Assembly: GCF_037976825.1 (NCBI RefSeq)
Contig: NZ_CP150269.1
Coordinates: forward strand, 5,779,501 to 5,843,500
Direction: 5' to 3'
DNA from: Paenibacillus sp. FSL K6-1330
GTDB lineage: Bacteria; Bacillota; Bacilli; Paenibacillales; Paenibacillaceae
Length of the DNA: 64,000 nt
The stretch's first letter is position 1, and every line of letters begins with the position of its first letter. Both the position numbers and the translations under genes were made by a program. The notes under the pieces were generated by a model. It was not told the DNA's origin. It made no database searches and worked only from the letters and a program-made list of their open reading frames with translations. This document shows, piece after piece, positions 37,240 to 45,685 of this stretch.

Positions 37240-38139
37240 ATGAATCTTGAACAACTGGAATATATCGTGGAGACGGCCAAGGCAGGATCATTAACCAAAG
37301 CAGCCCAGAATTGCAACGTTACCCTTTCCGCCGTCAGCCAAGCGGTGTCCAGCCTAGAAGCCGAGTTCGGTTTCTCCTTGTTTACCCGATCAAGGCTTGG
37401 TGCCGTACCCACAGCCGAGGGCCAGCGAATTCTCCAGAAAGCCTACGCCATTTTGGAACAATTTCAGGAGCTGAAATCGGAGGCCGAAGGATATTCCAAC
37501 CTGCTGAGCGGATCTTTGCGGATTGCTACCGTTCCGGTACCCTTAACGCTGTCCATCGATGCCATTATTCAGTTCAAAAAAGACTTTCCCCAAATCAAAC
37601 TCGAAATCACGGAAAAAGCGACTCTTGATATTATTGAGGATATCAAACAAAATCATGCGGATATCGGTTTGATTTTTGTCGATGATTCCATCATTCATCA
37701 ACACCGCGGCCTCCATTTCGGCAAGCTGCTGGAGAGCAAATTCGTGGTCGGAGTCAGCCGTCAATCTCCACTCGCCATGCGGCAATCGATCACGCCGGAA
37801 GAACTGCGTAAGTACCCCTTGGTTCTCTACAAGGATGACAGTCTATTCAAACTGATGGATGTATTCGAGGAGCAGTACGGGGAAATGGATCTGCTCTTCT
37901 CAACCAACCAGACGAGGGTCATACAGAAGGTCGTCGAAGAGAATGTAGCGGTCACGGTGGGGGTCGATTTGTCCTTCTCCAGCTTCACTCCCATACCTTC
38001 GGGAAACATCGTAACGCTGGAGCTGGAGATGCCCCCGGGCCACGCTGCCTCCTCATTCGGGTGGGTACAGCCCGGAACGCACCATCTGTCGAAGCCGGCA
38101 TCGATCTTCCTGGACAAGCTGAAACATCAGATTGGGTAA
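37240..38139 (+). CDS. LysR family transcriptional regulator
   Basis: 299 residues: an N-terminal winged helix-turn-helix (LTKAAQNCNVTLSAVSQAVSSLEAEFG at 18-44) and a periplasmic-binding-like effector domain (about 90-299, SGSLRIATVPVPLT). AAGGATGAGG precedes the ATG. It is divergent from an SDR gene, its probable target. The effector is unknown. Confidence 0.92.
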   Translation: MNLEQLEYIVETAKAGSLTKAAQNCNVTLSAVSQAVSSLEAEFGFSLFTRSRLGAVPTAEGQRILQKAYAILEQFQELKSEAEGYSNLLSGSLRIATVPVPLTLSIDAIIQFKKDFPQIKLEITEKATLDIIEDIKQNHADIGLIFVDDSIIHQHRGLHFGKLLESKFVVGVSRQSPLAMRQSITPEELRKYPLVLYKDDSLFKLMDVFEEQYGEMDLLFSTNQTRVIQKVVEENVAVTVGVDLSFSSFTPIPSGNIVTLELEMPPGHAASSFGWVQPGTHHLSKPASIFLDKLKHQIG

Positions 38140-38162
38140 ACGCCACCTTTGCTCCCGAATAT

Positions 38163-38227
38163 AAAAGCCAACCGGCAAAAAGGGGCGTGACCGTTATCAC
38201 GTCCCCTGCTCTTCGGTTGGCTTTTTT
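38163..38227. terminator. bidirectional intrinsic terminator
   Basis: An outer stem AAAAGCCAACCG / CGGTTGGCTTTT encloses a second hairpin (GGGGCGTGA / TCACGTCCCC); T6 follows. It separates lysR from the convergent exoA. Confidence 0.87.
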
Positions 38228-38240
38228 AGAAAAATCGGTA

Positions 38241-39005
38241 TTAACGTAGTGACTCGCTAAGCGTCAAACTCACCGGGCAATGATCGCTTCCCATCACATG
38301 GCAGTCGATCTCGGCATCCTTCAGTTTCTCGGTTAAACGGGCAGACGTCAAAAAATAATCGATGCGCCAGCCGATATTCCGCTCCCTTACCTTGGCCATA
38401 TACGACCACCAGCTGTATACATCCGTGCGATCCGGGTAGAAATAACGGAAGGAATCGATAAAGCCGGCTGACAGCAGGTCGGTCATTTTACCCCGTTCTT
38501 CCAGCGTGAAGCCGGAGTTGCCATGATTGGACTTGGCATTTTTCAGGTCGATTTCCTGATGCGCCACATTCAAGTCGCCGCATGCGATCACGGGTTTGCG
38601 TTCGTCAAGCTGAAGCAAGTAAGCACGGAACCGTTCCTCCCACTCCAGCCGATAATCCAGCCTGCTCAGGTCACGCTTCGCATTCGGCGTATATACGTTC
38701 ACAAGATAGAAGTCCTCAAACTCCAGCGTGATCACTCTGCCCTCCGGCTCGCTGTCCTCCTCCAGACCATAGCGTACGGACAGTGGTGCGATTTTCGTAA
38801 ATATCGCCGTTCCCGAATATCCCTTTTTCTCTGCATAGTTCCAATATTGTTGATATTCCGGCCCTAAATCGAGCTCGATCTGCCCTGCTTGCAGTTTCGT
38901 TTCCTGCACGCAAAATATATCGGCATCCACCTGCTGAAAATAATCCATAAAGCCCTTCGTGACACAGGCCCGCAATCCGTTGACGTTCCATGACACTAGC
39001 TTCAT
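38241..39005 (-). CDS. exoA: exodeoxyribonuclease III
   Basis: 254 residues of the ExoIII/AP endonuclease family, which nicks abasic sites in base excision repair. Visible catalytic motifs are WNVNGLR at the start, CVQETK near residue 32, NVYTPNA, GDLNVAHQ near 143, and the terminal GSDHCPVSL. ACGGAGGTTGCGAT precedes the ATG. It is monocistronic; cytoplasmic/nucleoid. Confidence 0.95.
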   Translation of the reverse strand: MKLVSWNVNGLRACVTKGFMDYFQQVDADIFCVQETKLQAGQIELDLGPEYQQYWNYAEKKGYSGTAIFTKIAPLSVRYGLEEDSEPEGRVITLEFEDFYLVNVYTPNAKRDLSRLDYRLEWEERFRAYLLQLDERKPVIACGDLNVAHQEIDLKNAKSNHGNSGFTLEERGKMTDLLSAGFIDSFRYFYPDRTDVYSWWSYMAKVRERNIGWRIDYFLTSARLTEKLKDAEIDCHVMGSDHCPVSLTLSESLR

Positions 39006-39256
39006 ATCGCAACCTCCGTGGTATCCATATCGTTTAAGCGTGTTGAATCTATGAATCTTCTAAATTCTATTATGGTATCATGTCACGGCTGAAACGAACA
39101 AGCAGCTACGAGCGCTTTCATCATAACTTCATATTCGGAAGATGAAGCCCTGCGTGCATAATCCCGCGCCAAATCAGGAACAACATAAACGTTCGCAAAC
39201 TGCGATCATTCGTACGTCCGCAATCGATGAGAACCCCATATAAGGAGGAGTACAGC

Positions 39257-39400
39257 ATGACAGGCAGAAACAGCAAACCAAAGAACGACGGTCCTTCCAG
39301 CAGTCCTGAACGTTTGGACCAATACGGTGACAAGCTTGCTTCCGAGAATGAGGAAGAGTTTACTTCGGCGGCCGAGGAGCACTGTCGAGATCAGGAATAA
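39257..39400 (+). CDS. small hydrophilic protein, 47 residues
   Basis: An ORF of 47 codons beginning MTGRNSKPKNDG and ending EEHCRDQE, with a perfect ribosome binding site (AAGGAGGAG, six bases before ATG) and a strong terminator 46 bases after its stop. The product is highly charged, with Ser/Pro/Asn at the start and Glu-rich later, and has one Cys. Size and composition recall small Bacillus proteins, often spore-associated, but no family is recognised. The signals make it a real gene more likely than not. Confidence 0.6.
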   Translation: MTGRNSKPKNDGPSSSPERLDQYGDKLASENEEEFTSAAEEHCRDQE

Positions 39401-39445
39401 CGGATTTGATACGACTGTCGATGCACATTCAATAATCACCGCAGC

Positions 39446-39486
39446 AAAAACACCCATCCATGCCAAGGCAATGAATGGGTGTTTTT
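39446..39486. terminator. bidirectional intrinsic terminator
   Basis: AAAAACACCCAT / ATGGGTGTTTTT stem between the 47-codon gene and the convergent VOC gene. Confidence 0.85.
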
Positions 39487-39550
39487 CCTATTCAATCATC
39501 TGGGCAAACACGATGCCCGTCGGTTATAACCATCCCGCTTCTCGATGTCG

Positions 39551-39925
39551 TTACTCCGTGACCCCACAGCGGTTGCCGTCTGGATCCGTCAGGGAAAAGC
39601 CTCTGAACCCGCCAAAATCCTCAATTTCAGTCACGTCGGCTCCCTTGGCAACCAATCGTTGATGAATTTCACTCACATTCGTGGTATGCAGGTTGAAATA
39701 TTGCCCCACGCCATAATCATTCCTGGGAAAAACCGGCTGCTTCACCTCATAGGACCGCACGAGGCAGAAGGATACCTTCTCATCGTTCATTCGCATGACC
39801 ACCGCATTCGGTTCATCCGTGTGGATCACTTCAAACCCGAGCATATCCGTATACCAGGCCGTCGAACGCTTCAGATCACTGACCGGTACAAAAATGCCAA
39901 CGCCGTACAATAGGGATTTTTTCAA
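39551..39925 (-). CDS. VOC family protein
   Basis: 124 residues with one vicinal-oxygen-chelate domain: VGIFVPVSDLKRSTAWYTDMLGF at the start and GFRGFSLTDPDGNRCGVTE at the end. TTG start with GAGGAGGAAGGAG directly upstream. It is encoded just downstream of the sigma factor gene on the same strand, 94 bases away. The substrate is unknown. Confidence 0.85.
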   Translation of the reverse strand: MKKSLLYGVGIFVPVSDLKRSTAWYTDMLGFEVIHTDEPNAVVMRMNDEKVSFCLVRSYEVKQPVFPRNDYGVGQYFNLHTTNVSEIHQRLVAKGADVTEIEDFGGFRGFSLTDPDGNRCGVTE

Positions 39926-40019
39926 ACTCCTTCCTCCTCTTTGATTTAGTTATATAGCATCTGACACATAAGAAACGAAATTTCGGGCTAAAACCAGACA
40001 GCGTCCAAATATAATTTTT

Positions 40020-40721
40020 TTATTCTGTAAGTTTCCACGCATTACCATCCGGATCTTCCATATAAAATGCAAGGGCTCCGCCAACCCGGCTCAATTTGCT
40101 TATTCTTATTCGCAGCCTCGTCAATTGGAGATACGAGGTACAAATGGCTTTGGGATCCCTTTTCCGAAAAGCCTCCACAAGCGCATCCATATCCAGTCCT
40201 GCGGCTGTGCCTGCCCGGGCTCTCTCTTGCGGTTTAGGTTCCACGCCTGTTTGCTGTATGCGATGCAGCTTCTTCAGCCTGGTTCGCGCACGTCCGAGCG
40301 ACACCTGAACCGTCCCTTCCGACATGAAGAGAAAATCAGCCGTCTCCCTGGCCGTGAAATCAAAAACATCCATCAGCAGCAAAATAACCATCGCCCGTGG
40401 GGATAACCGATCCGCTAATGTCTCCAGAAGCTCCCTGGTGGATAAGCCGTCATCCTCGGCCGCCCTATCTCCTAACGCATCCTCGGAAACCCTCAATCCG
40501 GGCTTATCCTTCTTCAGTCGGTCCTTCCACGCGTTGCTTGCGATGCGATATAAGTAGGCATTGGACAGATATTTTCCAGGATCGGTTTCAACGGCTCGCA
40601 TCACCTTTATCATGACATCCTGAAACAGATCCTCCGCTTCCCATGGATCCCCTGAGATTCGCATACAGTATCGGTGCAGCTTCGCCTGCACATTGGATAA
40701 GTCCGGCATATACTTCGGCAT
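40020..40721 (-). CDS. sigma-70/ECF-type RNA polymerase sigma factor with C-terminal extension
   Basis: About 233 residues. Region 2 (DPWEAEDLFQDVMIKVMRAV, AYLYRIASNAWKDRLKK) and region 4 (LSPRAMVILLLMDVFDFTARETADFLFMSEGTVQVSLGRARTRL) are clear. A C-terminal extension of about 75 residues ends FYMEDPDGNAWKLTE, a DPDGN ending like that of VOC domains. Three consecutive ATGs follow GAGGTGGG; the last, at 40721, has the best spacing, though the frame is open to 40763. No anti-sigma gene is adjacent. Confidence 0.8.
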   Translation of the reverse strand: MPKYMPDLSNVQAKLHRYCMRISGDPWEAEDLFQDVMIKVMRAVETDPGKYLSNAYLYRIASNAWKDRLKKDKPGLRVSEDALGDRAAEDDGLSTRELLETLADRLSPRAMVILLLMDVFDFTARETADFLFMSEGTVQVSLGRARTRLKKLHRIQQTGVEPKPQERARAGTAAGLDMDALVEAFRKRDPKAICTSYLQLTRLRIRISKLSRVGGALAFYMEDPDGNAWKLTE

Positions 40722-40810
40722 CATCATTCCCACCTCGCTAACTAGTTCTTTGAGTGTCCACATTTTCCTGCTGAATGTTTGCGCCGTCCTTGTTCCATAT
40801 ACTCATCCAT

Positions 40811-40847
40811 ACAAAAAACCGCCTCCCCACTAATATGGGAAGACGGC
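40811..40847 (-). terminator. intrinsic terminator of the siderophore-binding gene
   Basis: On the minus strand CCGTCTTCCC / GGGGAGGCGG forms the stem, followed by T6. Confidence 0.8.
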
Positions 40848-40870
40848 TGATTTGCTCGATCTGATAGCGT

Positions 40871-41887
40871 TTATTTCACCAAACTCTCCAGCACGTTATC
40901 AATGATCTGGCTGTTGGCAATCGTGCCTGTATACAACCAGCTCGTATCTTTTCCATATTCATAGATGTTGCCGTTCTTAACAGCCGGAATATTCGCCCAA
41001 AGCGGATCCTGAAGCACTTCGGCCCCTTCGCCGTCACTATTAATGAAGAACAGATGATCCGCGTCGAGCTCCGCCAATTTTTCCAGGGAAATGGATGACC
41101 AGTTGCCCGTAGCCGATGCCGAAATTTCCTTCACCACACTCGGAACCGTGAGACCCAAGTCACCGTACATAACGGCTCCGCTGGACAACGTCTCGCTAAC
41201 GACGAACAATTTACCGCCGACAAGCCAAATCGCTGCAGCAGATTCACCGCCGATCGATTGCTGGATTTTCTCCTTGGCATCCTTTGCCTTCTGCTCGTAT
41301 TTATCGAGCGCCGCTTGCGCTTCCTCCTCCATGCCAAAGATTTCTCCCACTTTCTTCAGCTCTTCGCGCCAATCGTTATTGACCTCATTGCCGATGACAT
41401 AGGTTGGAGCAATCTTCTCGTATTGGCTGTACTTGTTGCCTTCTACCATGGAAGCCGAGTCCATGATCAATAGATCCGGCTGGAAGCTCGCTACCGCTTC
41501 AAAGGGAAGATCATGCTCAATCGTAGGCACATCCTTCAATGAGTCCTGCAGATAATCCTGGACGCTTCCGCCTTTGACCGACCACTGCGCAATCGGAGTA
41601 ATACCCAATGCCACGAGGTTATCCTCCAAGTAAGAAGCTATCACTCGTTTCGGCTCCGCCGGAATTTTCACCTCATGGCCCATAGCGTCTGTCAATGTGC
41701 GTTCTGTCTTGGCTTCTGTGCTTCCTTCGTCCGGCTTGGCTTCGGTGCTGTTGTTCTGGTCACTTGGCGCTTGGGCCTCCGTTGGCTCGTTCCCGGCTGC
41801 TTCCTTGCTATTTCCACAAGCTGCAAGCAGCGTGAAAGCTGCCAATAGTCCTGCGATTATCCATATTTTTTTCTTGAATCGATTCAT
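40871..41887 (-). CDS. iron-siderophore substrate-binding lipoprotein
   Basis: 338 residues with a lipobox LAAC (Cys24), an acidic Glu/Asn/Ser spacer to residue 60, and a FhuD-type binding fold (KRVIASYLEDNLVALGI near 80, FQPDLLIMDSASM, and the C-terminal NGNIYEYGKDTSWLYTG). It is divergent from two FecCD permeases with a Fur box between them, forming an importer like B. subtilis YfiYZ-YfhA. No ATPase is encoded nearby; such systems often share a distant one (YusV-like). The ligand is probably a hydroxamate or citrate-hydroxamate siderophore, by analogy only. Confidence 0.9.
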   Translation of the reverse strand: MNRFKKKIWIIAGLLAAFTLLAACGNSKEAAGNEPTEAQAPSDQNNSTEAKPDEGSTEAKTERTLTDAMGHEVKIPAEPKRVIASYLEDNLVALGITPIAQWSVKGGSVQDYLQDSLKDVPTIEHDLPFEAVASFQPDLLIMDSASMVEGNKYSQYEKIAPTYVIGNEVNNDWREELKKVGEIFGMEEEAQAALDKYEQKAKDAKEKIQQSIGGESAAAIWLVGGKLFVVSETLSSGAVMYGDLGLTVPSVVKEISASATGNWSSISLEKLAELDADHLFFINSDGEGAEVLQDPLWANIPAVKNGNIYEYGKDTSWLYTGTIANSQIIDNVLESLVK

Positions 41888-41967
41888 TGTTACAGATCCC
41901 CTTTATGTATATTTTTTCTGCCTAGATCACTAGCAATCTTAGGATGAAGTGATATAATAATAACCAT

Positions 41968-41986
41968 GATAATGAAATTCATTCTC
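41968..41986. promoter_or_regulatory. Fur box between the binding protein and permease genes
   Basis: GATAATGAAATTCATTCTC matches the Fur consensus at 16 of 19 positions and lies in the 151-base divergent region, so it can repress both directions. Confidence 0.85.
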
Positions 41987-42038
41987 AATTACAATACGTT
42001 ATTTAAAATTTTTTATCAACATGAAGGTTTAGGTGACT

Positions 42039-43079
42039 ATGCAAGCAAATCAGCCCATGAACAAAAAAACCGCAAAATCCATTTATCGCCCCAAGACGGC
42101 CGCGGTCGTCATTCTGTTGGGGCTTAGCCTCCTGGCTGTCGCTATGGCATCCTCGATTATCTATGGTGCGTCGAATATTAAATTGTCCACCATATGGGAG
42201 GCGTTTGTTCGATTCGATGCCCATTCCACCTCGCACCAGATTATCCAGAGACTGCGCATGCCGAGGGCCTTGGCAGCTGCGCTGATCGGCGGTTCCTTGG
42301 CTGTTTCCGGAGCCATCATGCAGGGCATGACAAGAAACGCGCTCGCTTCCCCTTCCATTATGGGAGTCACCGCAGGTGCCACTTTCATGATGTCGATTGG
42401 GTTTGCCTTTATGGAGTCGCCGTCCAACACCGTGCTCATGCTGCTATCTTTTGCCGGTGCGGGCCTTGGGGCAGGACTCGTGCTTCTCATCGGCTCGTTA
42501 TCCAAACGGGGCCTGACGCCCGTCAAGCTGGCGCTGGCCGGATCTGCCGTAACCGCGCTCCTCAGCTCGATTTCCTCAGCCATTGCCATCCGCTTTAACG
42601 TTGCCAAGGATATCAGCTTCTGGTATGCCGGAGGCGTGTCGGGCGTGCAATGGGTAAACGTGCAGCTCCTGATCCCCGTCGCGATTGTCGGGCTGCTGAT
42701 TGCGCTGGCGCTCAGCAGATCCATTACCGTCATGAGCCTGGGCGAAGAGGTCGCTACCGGGCTTGGCCAAAAAACGGGAGTCGTGAAGTTCCTGGGCACA
42801 CTCGTTGTGCTGCTGCTCACGGGCGCAGCGGTAGCTGTGGGCGGAACGATCGGATTCGTGGGGCTTGTCATCCCGCATATCGTTCGCTTCATCGTAGGTC
42901 CCGACTATCGACTGATCATCCCTTGCTCCGCTGTCATGGGAGCACTTTTGCTGGTGTTTGCCGATGTGGGGGCGCGGATGATCAACCCTCCGTTCGAGAC
43001 GCCTGTCGGTGCGATTACGGCGGTCATCGGCGTTCCCTTCTTCCTCTATCTTGCACGACGCGAAGGGAGGGGACTGTAA
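42039..43079 (+). CDS. FecCD-type iron-siderophore permease, first subunit
   Basis: 346 residues with about nine to ten transmembrane helices. FecCD motifs include RMPRALAAALIGGSLAVSGA, TRNALASPSIMGVTAGA and the cytoplasmic coupling segment GTIGFVGLVIPHIVR. ATG at 42039 with AAGG 11 bases upstream; a GTG at 42033 overlaps the binding site. Forms a heterodimeric channel with the next gene, two bases away. Confidence 0.92.
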   Translation: MQANQPMNKKTAKSIYRPKTAAVVILLGLSLLAVAMASSIIYGASNIKLSTIWEAFVRFDAHSTSHQIIQRLRMPRALAAALIGGSLAVSGAIMQGMTRNALASPSIMGVTAGATFMMSIGFAFMESPSNTVLMLLSFAGAGLGAGLVLLIGSLSKRGLTPVKLALAGSAVTALLSSISSAIAIRFNVAKDISFWYAGGVSGVQWVNVQLLIPVAIVGLLIALALSRSITVMSLGEEVATGLGQKTGVVKFLGTLVVLLLTGAAVAVGGTIGFVGLVIPHIVRFIVGPDYRLIIPCSAVMGALLLVFADVGARMINPPFETPVGAITAVIGVPFFLYLARREGRGL

Positions 43080-43081
43080 CG

Positions 43082-44086
43082 ATGAATACAACAAGAAAAG
43101 TGATGTCCGTGTCGATGATCCTGCTGCTGGCCATATTAGCCGTGTTTCTGGTCAGCCTGAATATGGGAACGATGAAAATCCCGCTCGCTGAGGTCATCAA
43201 AGCGTTCAACGGAACAGGATCTGAGCAGAATTATACCGTTCTAATGCACTTTCGTTTACCCCGCATGGTCATTGCCATTCTGATCGGTGCGGGAATCGCC
43301 GTCTCCGGCGCTATTCTGCAGAGTGTTTCGCGGAACGCGTTGGCAGATCCGGGCATTCTCGGCATTAATTCCGGAGCAGGACTGGCTGTCGTGCTGTATA
43401 TCTTTTATTTTCAAGGCAGCTCGTTCAGTTCCGGCATATGGTCCGTCTATATCATGCCTTTTGCCGCGCTATTCGGGGCATTTCTCGCTGCCTTTCTCAT
43501 ATATTCAATAGCCTGGAAGCAAGGCGTGACGCCGATTCGGCTTGTTTTAGTGGGGATTGGCATCAACGCGGCCTTCGGAGCGCTTATTATCGTGTTTCAG
43601 CTCATGATGGACCCCAACAATTTCATGCAGGCTACCATCTGGTTGTCCGGAAGCATCTGGGGAGCAAGCTGGGAGTATGTCTATGCGATCCTTCCGTGGA
43701 TCCTTCTGCTGGTTCCCTGGGCGGTATATAAATCGCAAAATTTGAATGTGCTCAACCTGGGAGACCATACGGCAGCTGGGCTTGGGGTTATGGTGGAGCG
43801 CGAGCGAAGAACGCTCCTGTTCATCTCCGTTGCCCTGGCAGGTGCCTGCGTGGCCGTTGGCGGCGGCATCGCGTTTCTTGGACTGGTTGCTCCGCATCTG
43901 GCGCGTAAGCTGGTGGGTCCCCGTCATCAGGGAATGCTGCCTGTCTCTGCGCTTCTTGGCTCTCTGGTGCTGCTTGTTGCCGATATGATCGGCAAGAACC
44001 TGATGGCCCCTTCCGAGATCCCTGTTGGATTGGTCGTTTCCTGTCTTGGAGCGCCCTACTTTATTTATTTGTTGATCAAGGATTAA
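43082..44086 (+). CDS. FecCD-type iron-siderophore permease, second subunit
   Basis: 334 residues with the same fold: RLPRMVIAILIGAGIAVSGA, SRNALADPGILGINSGA, GGGIAFLGLVAPHLARK. The ATG lies two bases after the first permease stop, with GGGAGGGG upstream; an open frame extends far upstream to 42650 but only inside the first permease gene. Completes the importer that pairs with the lipoprotein at 40871-41887. Confidence 0.92.
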   Translation: MNTTRKVMSVSMILLLAILAVFLVSLNMGTMKIPLAEVIKAFNGTGSEQNYTVLMHFRLPRMVIAILIGAGIAVSGAILQSVSRNALADPGILGINSGAGLAVVLYIFYFQGSSFSSGIWSVYIMPFAALFGAFLAAFLIYSIAWKQGVTPIRLVLVGIGINAAFGALIIVFQLMMDPNNFMQATIWLSGSIWGASWEYVYAILPWILLLVPWAVYKSQNLNVLNLGDHTAAGLGVMVERERRTLLFISVALAGACVAVGGGIAFLGLVAPHLARKLVGPRHQGMLPVSALLGSLVLLVADMIGKNLMAPSEIPVGLVVSCLGAPYFIYLLIKD

Positions 44087-44111
44087 GTTGAACAGTTTTT
44101 TTTAAAAAAAG

Positions 44112-44157
44112 ACGGCGATCTCCTCCCGGTCCATGCAGGAGGAAATCGCCGTTCTTT
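44112..44157. terminator. intrinsic terminator of the permease operon
   Basis: ACGGCGATCTCCTCC / GGAGGAAATCGCCGT stem preceded by A7 and followed by TCTTTT. Confidence 0.85.
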
Positions 44158-44311
44158 TGTGTCATGCGCTAAAAGCTTGATTGGCGCACATGAGCGAGTG
44201 CTATGCACTGTTCTGACTAAGCTCGGAGGCAACCTTTTTATTCCGCAAAGCAAAAAGACCGCATTACGTTGTCTTTCATAAGCTGTGCAACTGCGTCACG
44301 CAGCGGCTTTA

Positions 44312-45361
44312 TTAGTGAGCACTCACCAGAATCTTCACCTGGTTCTTCTCTTTGAGGAGAGCCTCAAAGCCCCGTTCAATAATCTCATCCAGTTTGATCC
44401 GCTGAGTTACCAGCTTATCCGCAGGGAAGAATCCTTTTTCCATCAGGCTAATGACAGCCGGGAATACGTCGCGATAACCGATGATTCCGGTAATATTACG
44501 CTCCTTCATCACGATGTCATTCGGCACGATCGGAGCGGAGGTTTCGAATATGCTGACAATCATAATCTGTCCGCCGATCTTCGTAGAGTTGATGGCTTGA
44601 TTCAGTACAGGTGGAACACCCGTTACTTCGAATGCCACATCTACCCCGGTGCCGGTCCGACGATGAAGTTCTTCTACGACATCGTAAGCCTTAGGATCAA
44701 TGACGATAGCCCCCAATTCTTCGGCCTTTTGTTTACGCTCAGCAGATAGTTCTACTGCGTAAATCTCGGACGCCCCTGCTGCCTTCAATGCTTCGATAAC
44801 GAGCAGACCAATCGGTCCCGCACCGAATACAACTGCCCGATCCCCTGCTTTCAGCTGACTTTGGCGTACAGCATACAAGGCGACTGCCGAAGGCTCTACC
44901 AAAGCCCCTTGTTCATAGGAGACGCTGTCCGGAATTTTATGAACCATATGCTCATCCGCAGCTACATATTCGGAGAATCCGCCGCCACCGCCGGCAAGGC
45001 CGAGAAAGCCCATTTTGTCGCACAGATTGTATTTGCCTTGTCTGCAAGCTTCGCATTTTCCGCATGCAAATACAGGCTCAACAACCACGCGGTCACCAGC
45101 CTTGAATTTCGTGACGCCTTTGCCAACCTCTACCACCTGGCCAGAAAATTCATGACCCATTACCACCGGAGCCTGTTCTCCGGTAAGGGGATGAGGCGTA
45201 TTCTCAGGTATAAATATAGGCCCAGCTACGTATTCGTGGAGATCACTACCACAAATCCCGCACCATTCGACCTTGATTTTCACTTTTCCACTCGTTGCTT
45301 GCGGCTCTGCAATTGTCTCCAAACGCAGATCCTTTACTCCATGCCAGCGCAATGCTTGCAT
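44312..45361 (-). CDS. bdhA: (R,R)-butanediol dehydrogenase / acetoin reductase
   Basis: 349 residues, strikingly like B. subtilis BdhA: WCGICGSDLHEYVAGPIFIP, GHEFSGQVVEVG, MGFLGLAGGGGGFSEYV, GALVEPSAVALYAVR and VFGAGPIGLLVIEALKAAG. It is a zinc alcohol dehydrogenase that interconverts acetoin and 2,3-butanediol. Unlike B. subtilis BdhA, it keeps a full structural-zinc cysteine cluster (CGKCEACRQGKYNLC). The ATG at 45361 has AAGGAG nine bases upstream; the frame is open to 45433. A palindromic operator 41 bases before the start is shared with the divergent LacI-type gene. Confidence 0.92.
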   Translation of the reverse strand: MQALRWHGVKDLRLETIAEPQATSGKVKIKVEWCGICGSDLHEYVAGPIFIPENTPHPLTGEQAPVVMGHEFSGQVVEVGKGVTKFKAGDRVVVEPVFACGKCEACRQGKYNLCDKMGFLGLAGGGGGFSEYVAADEHMVHKIPDSVSYEQGALVEPSAVALYAVRQSQLKAGDRAVVFGAGPIGLLVIEALKAAGASEIYAVELSAERKQKAEELGAIVIDPKAYDVVEELHRRTGTGVDVAFEVTGVPPVLNQAINSTKIGGQIMIVSIFETSAPIVPNDIVMKERNITGIIGYRDVFPAVISLMEKGFFPADKLVTQRIKLDEIIERGFEALLKEKNQVKILVSAH

Positions 45362-45401
45362 TGTCTTCATCTCCTTATGGGTTCGAAAAAATAAAAACAA
45401 A

Positions 45402-45418
45402 ACAGGAAACGTTTCCGA
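45402..45418. promoter_or_regulatory. palindromic LacI-family operator near bdhA
   Basis: ACAGGAAACGTTTCCGA, with the perfect core palindrome GGAAACGTTTCC centred on CG as in LacI/GalR operators; 41 bases before the bdhA start. An identical copy lies at 45649-45665. Confidence 0.8.
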
Positions 45419-45648
45419 AATCAAATATGTCACAGTTTTGACAATCTGTCAAACCCGTTCCACTAAAATGTATGAAATGTCATGGACAACCGGCGATCTA
45501 AGCTCCTCCTCTTTTTCAGTGATTATCAGCAATGTATACAGAACGCACCCTGCACCTCTTTTCTTCGTCGAGGTGTTCTATGATTTAAAGGTATTCTTAA
45601 TGGTATAATATAGATATTGCTCCATTAAGATCTCAAATCAGAACAAGA

Positions 45649-45665
45649 ACAGGAAACGTTTCCGA
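45649..45665. promoter_or_regulatory. palindromic LacI-family operator near the regulator gene
   Basis: The same 17-bp sequence as at 45402-45418, located 20 bases before the start of the LacI-type gene, which suggests autoregulation. The centre-to-centre distance of 247 bases would allow DNA looping. Confidence 0.8.
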
Positions 45666-45685
45666 TATAGAGAGGACTTTTGAAT

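Noticed and set aside
42650-43081. Upstream extension of the second siderophore permease
   Set aside because: The open frame lies within the first permease gene; the real start is the ATG at 43082 with GGGAGGGG before it.
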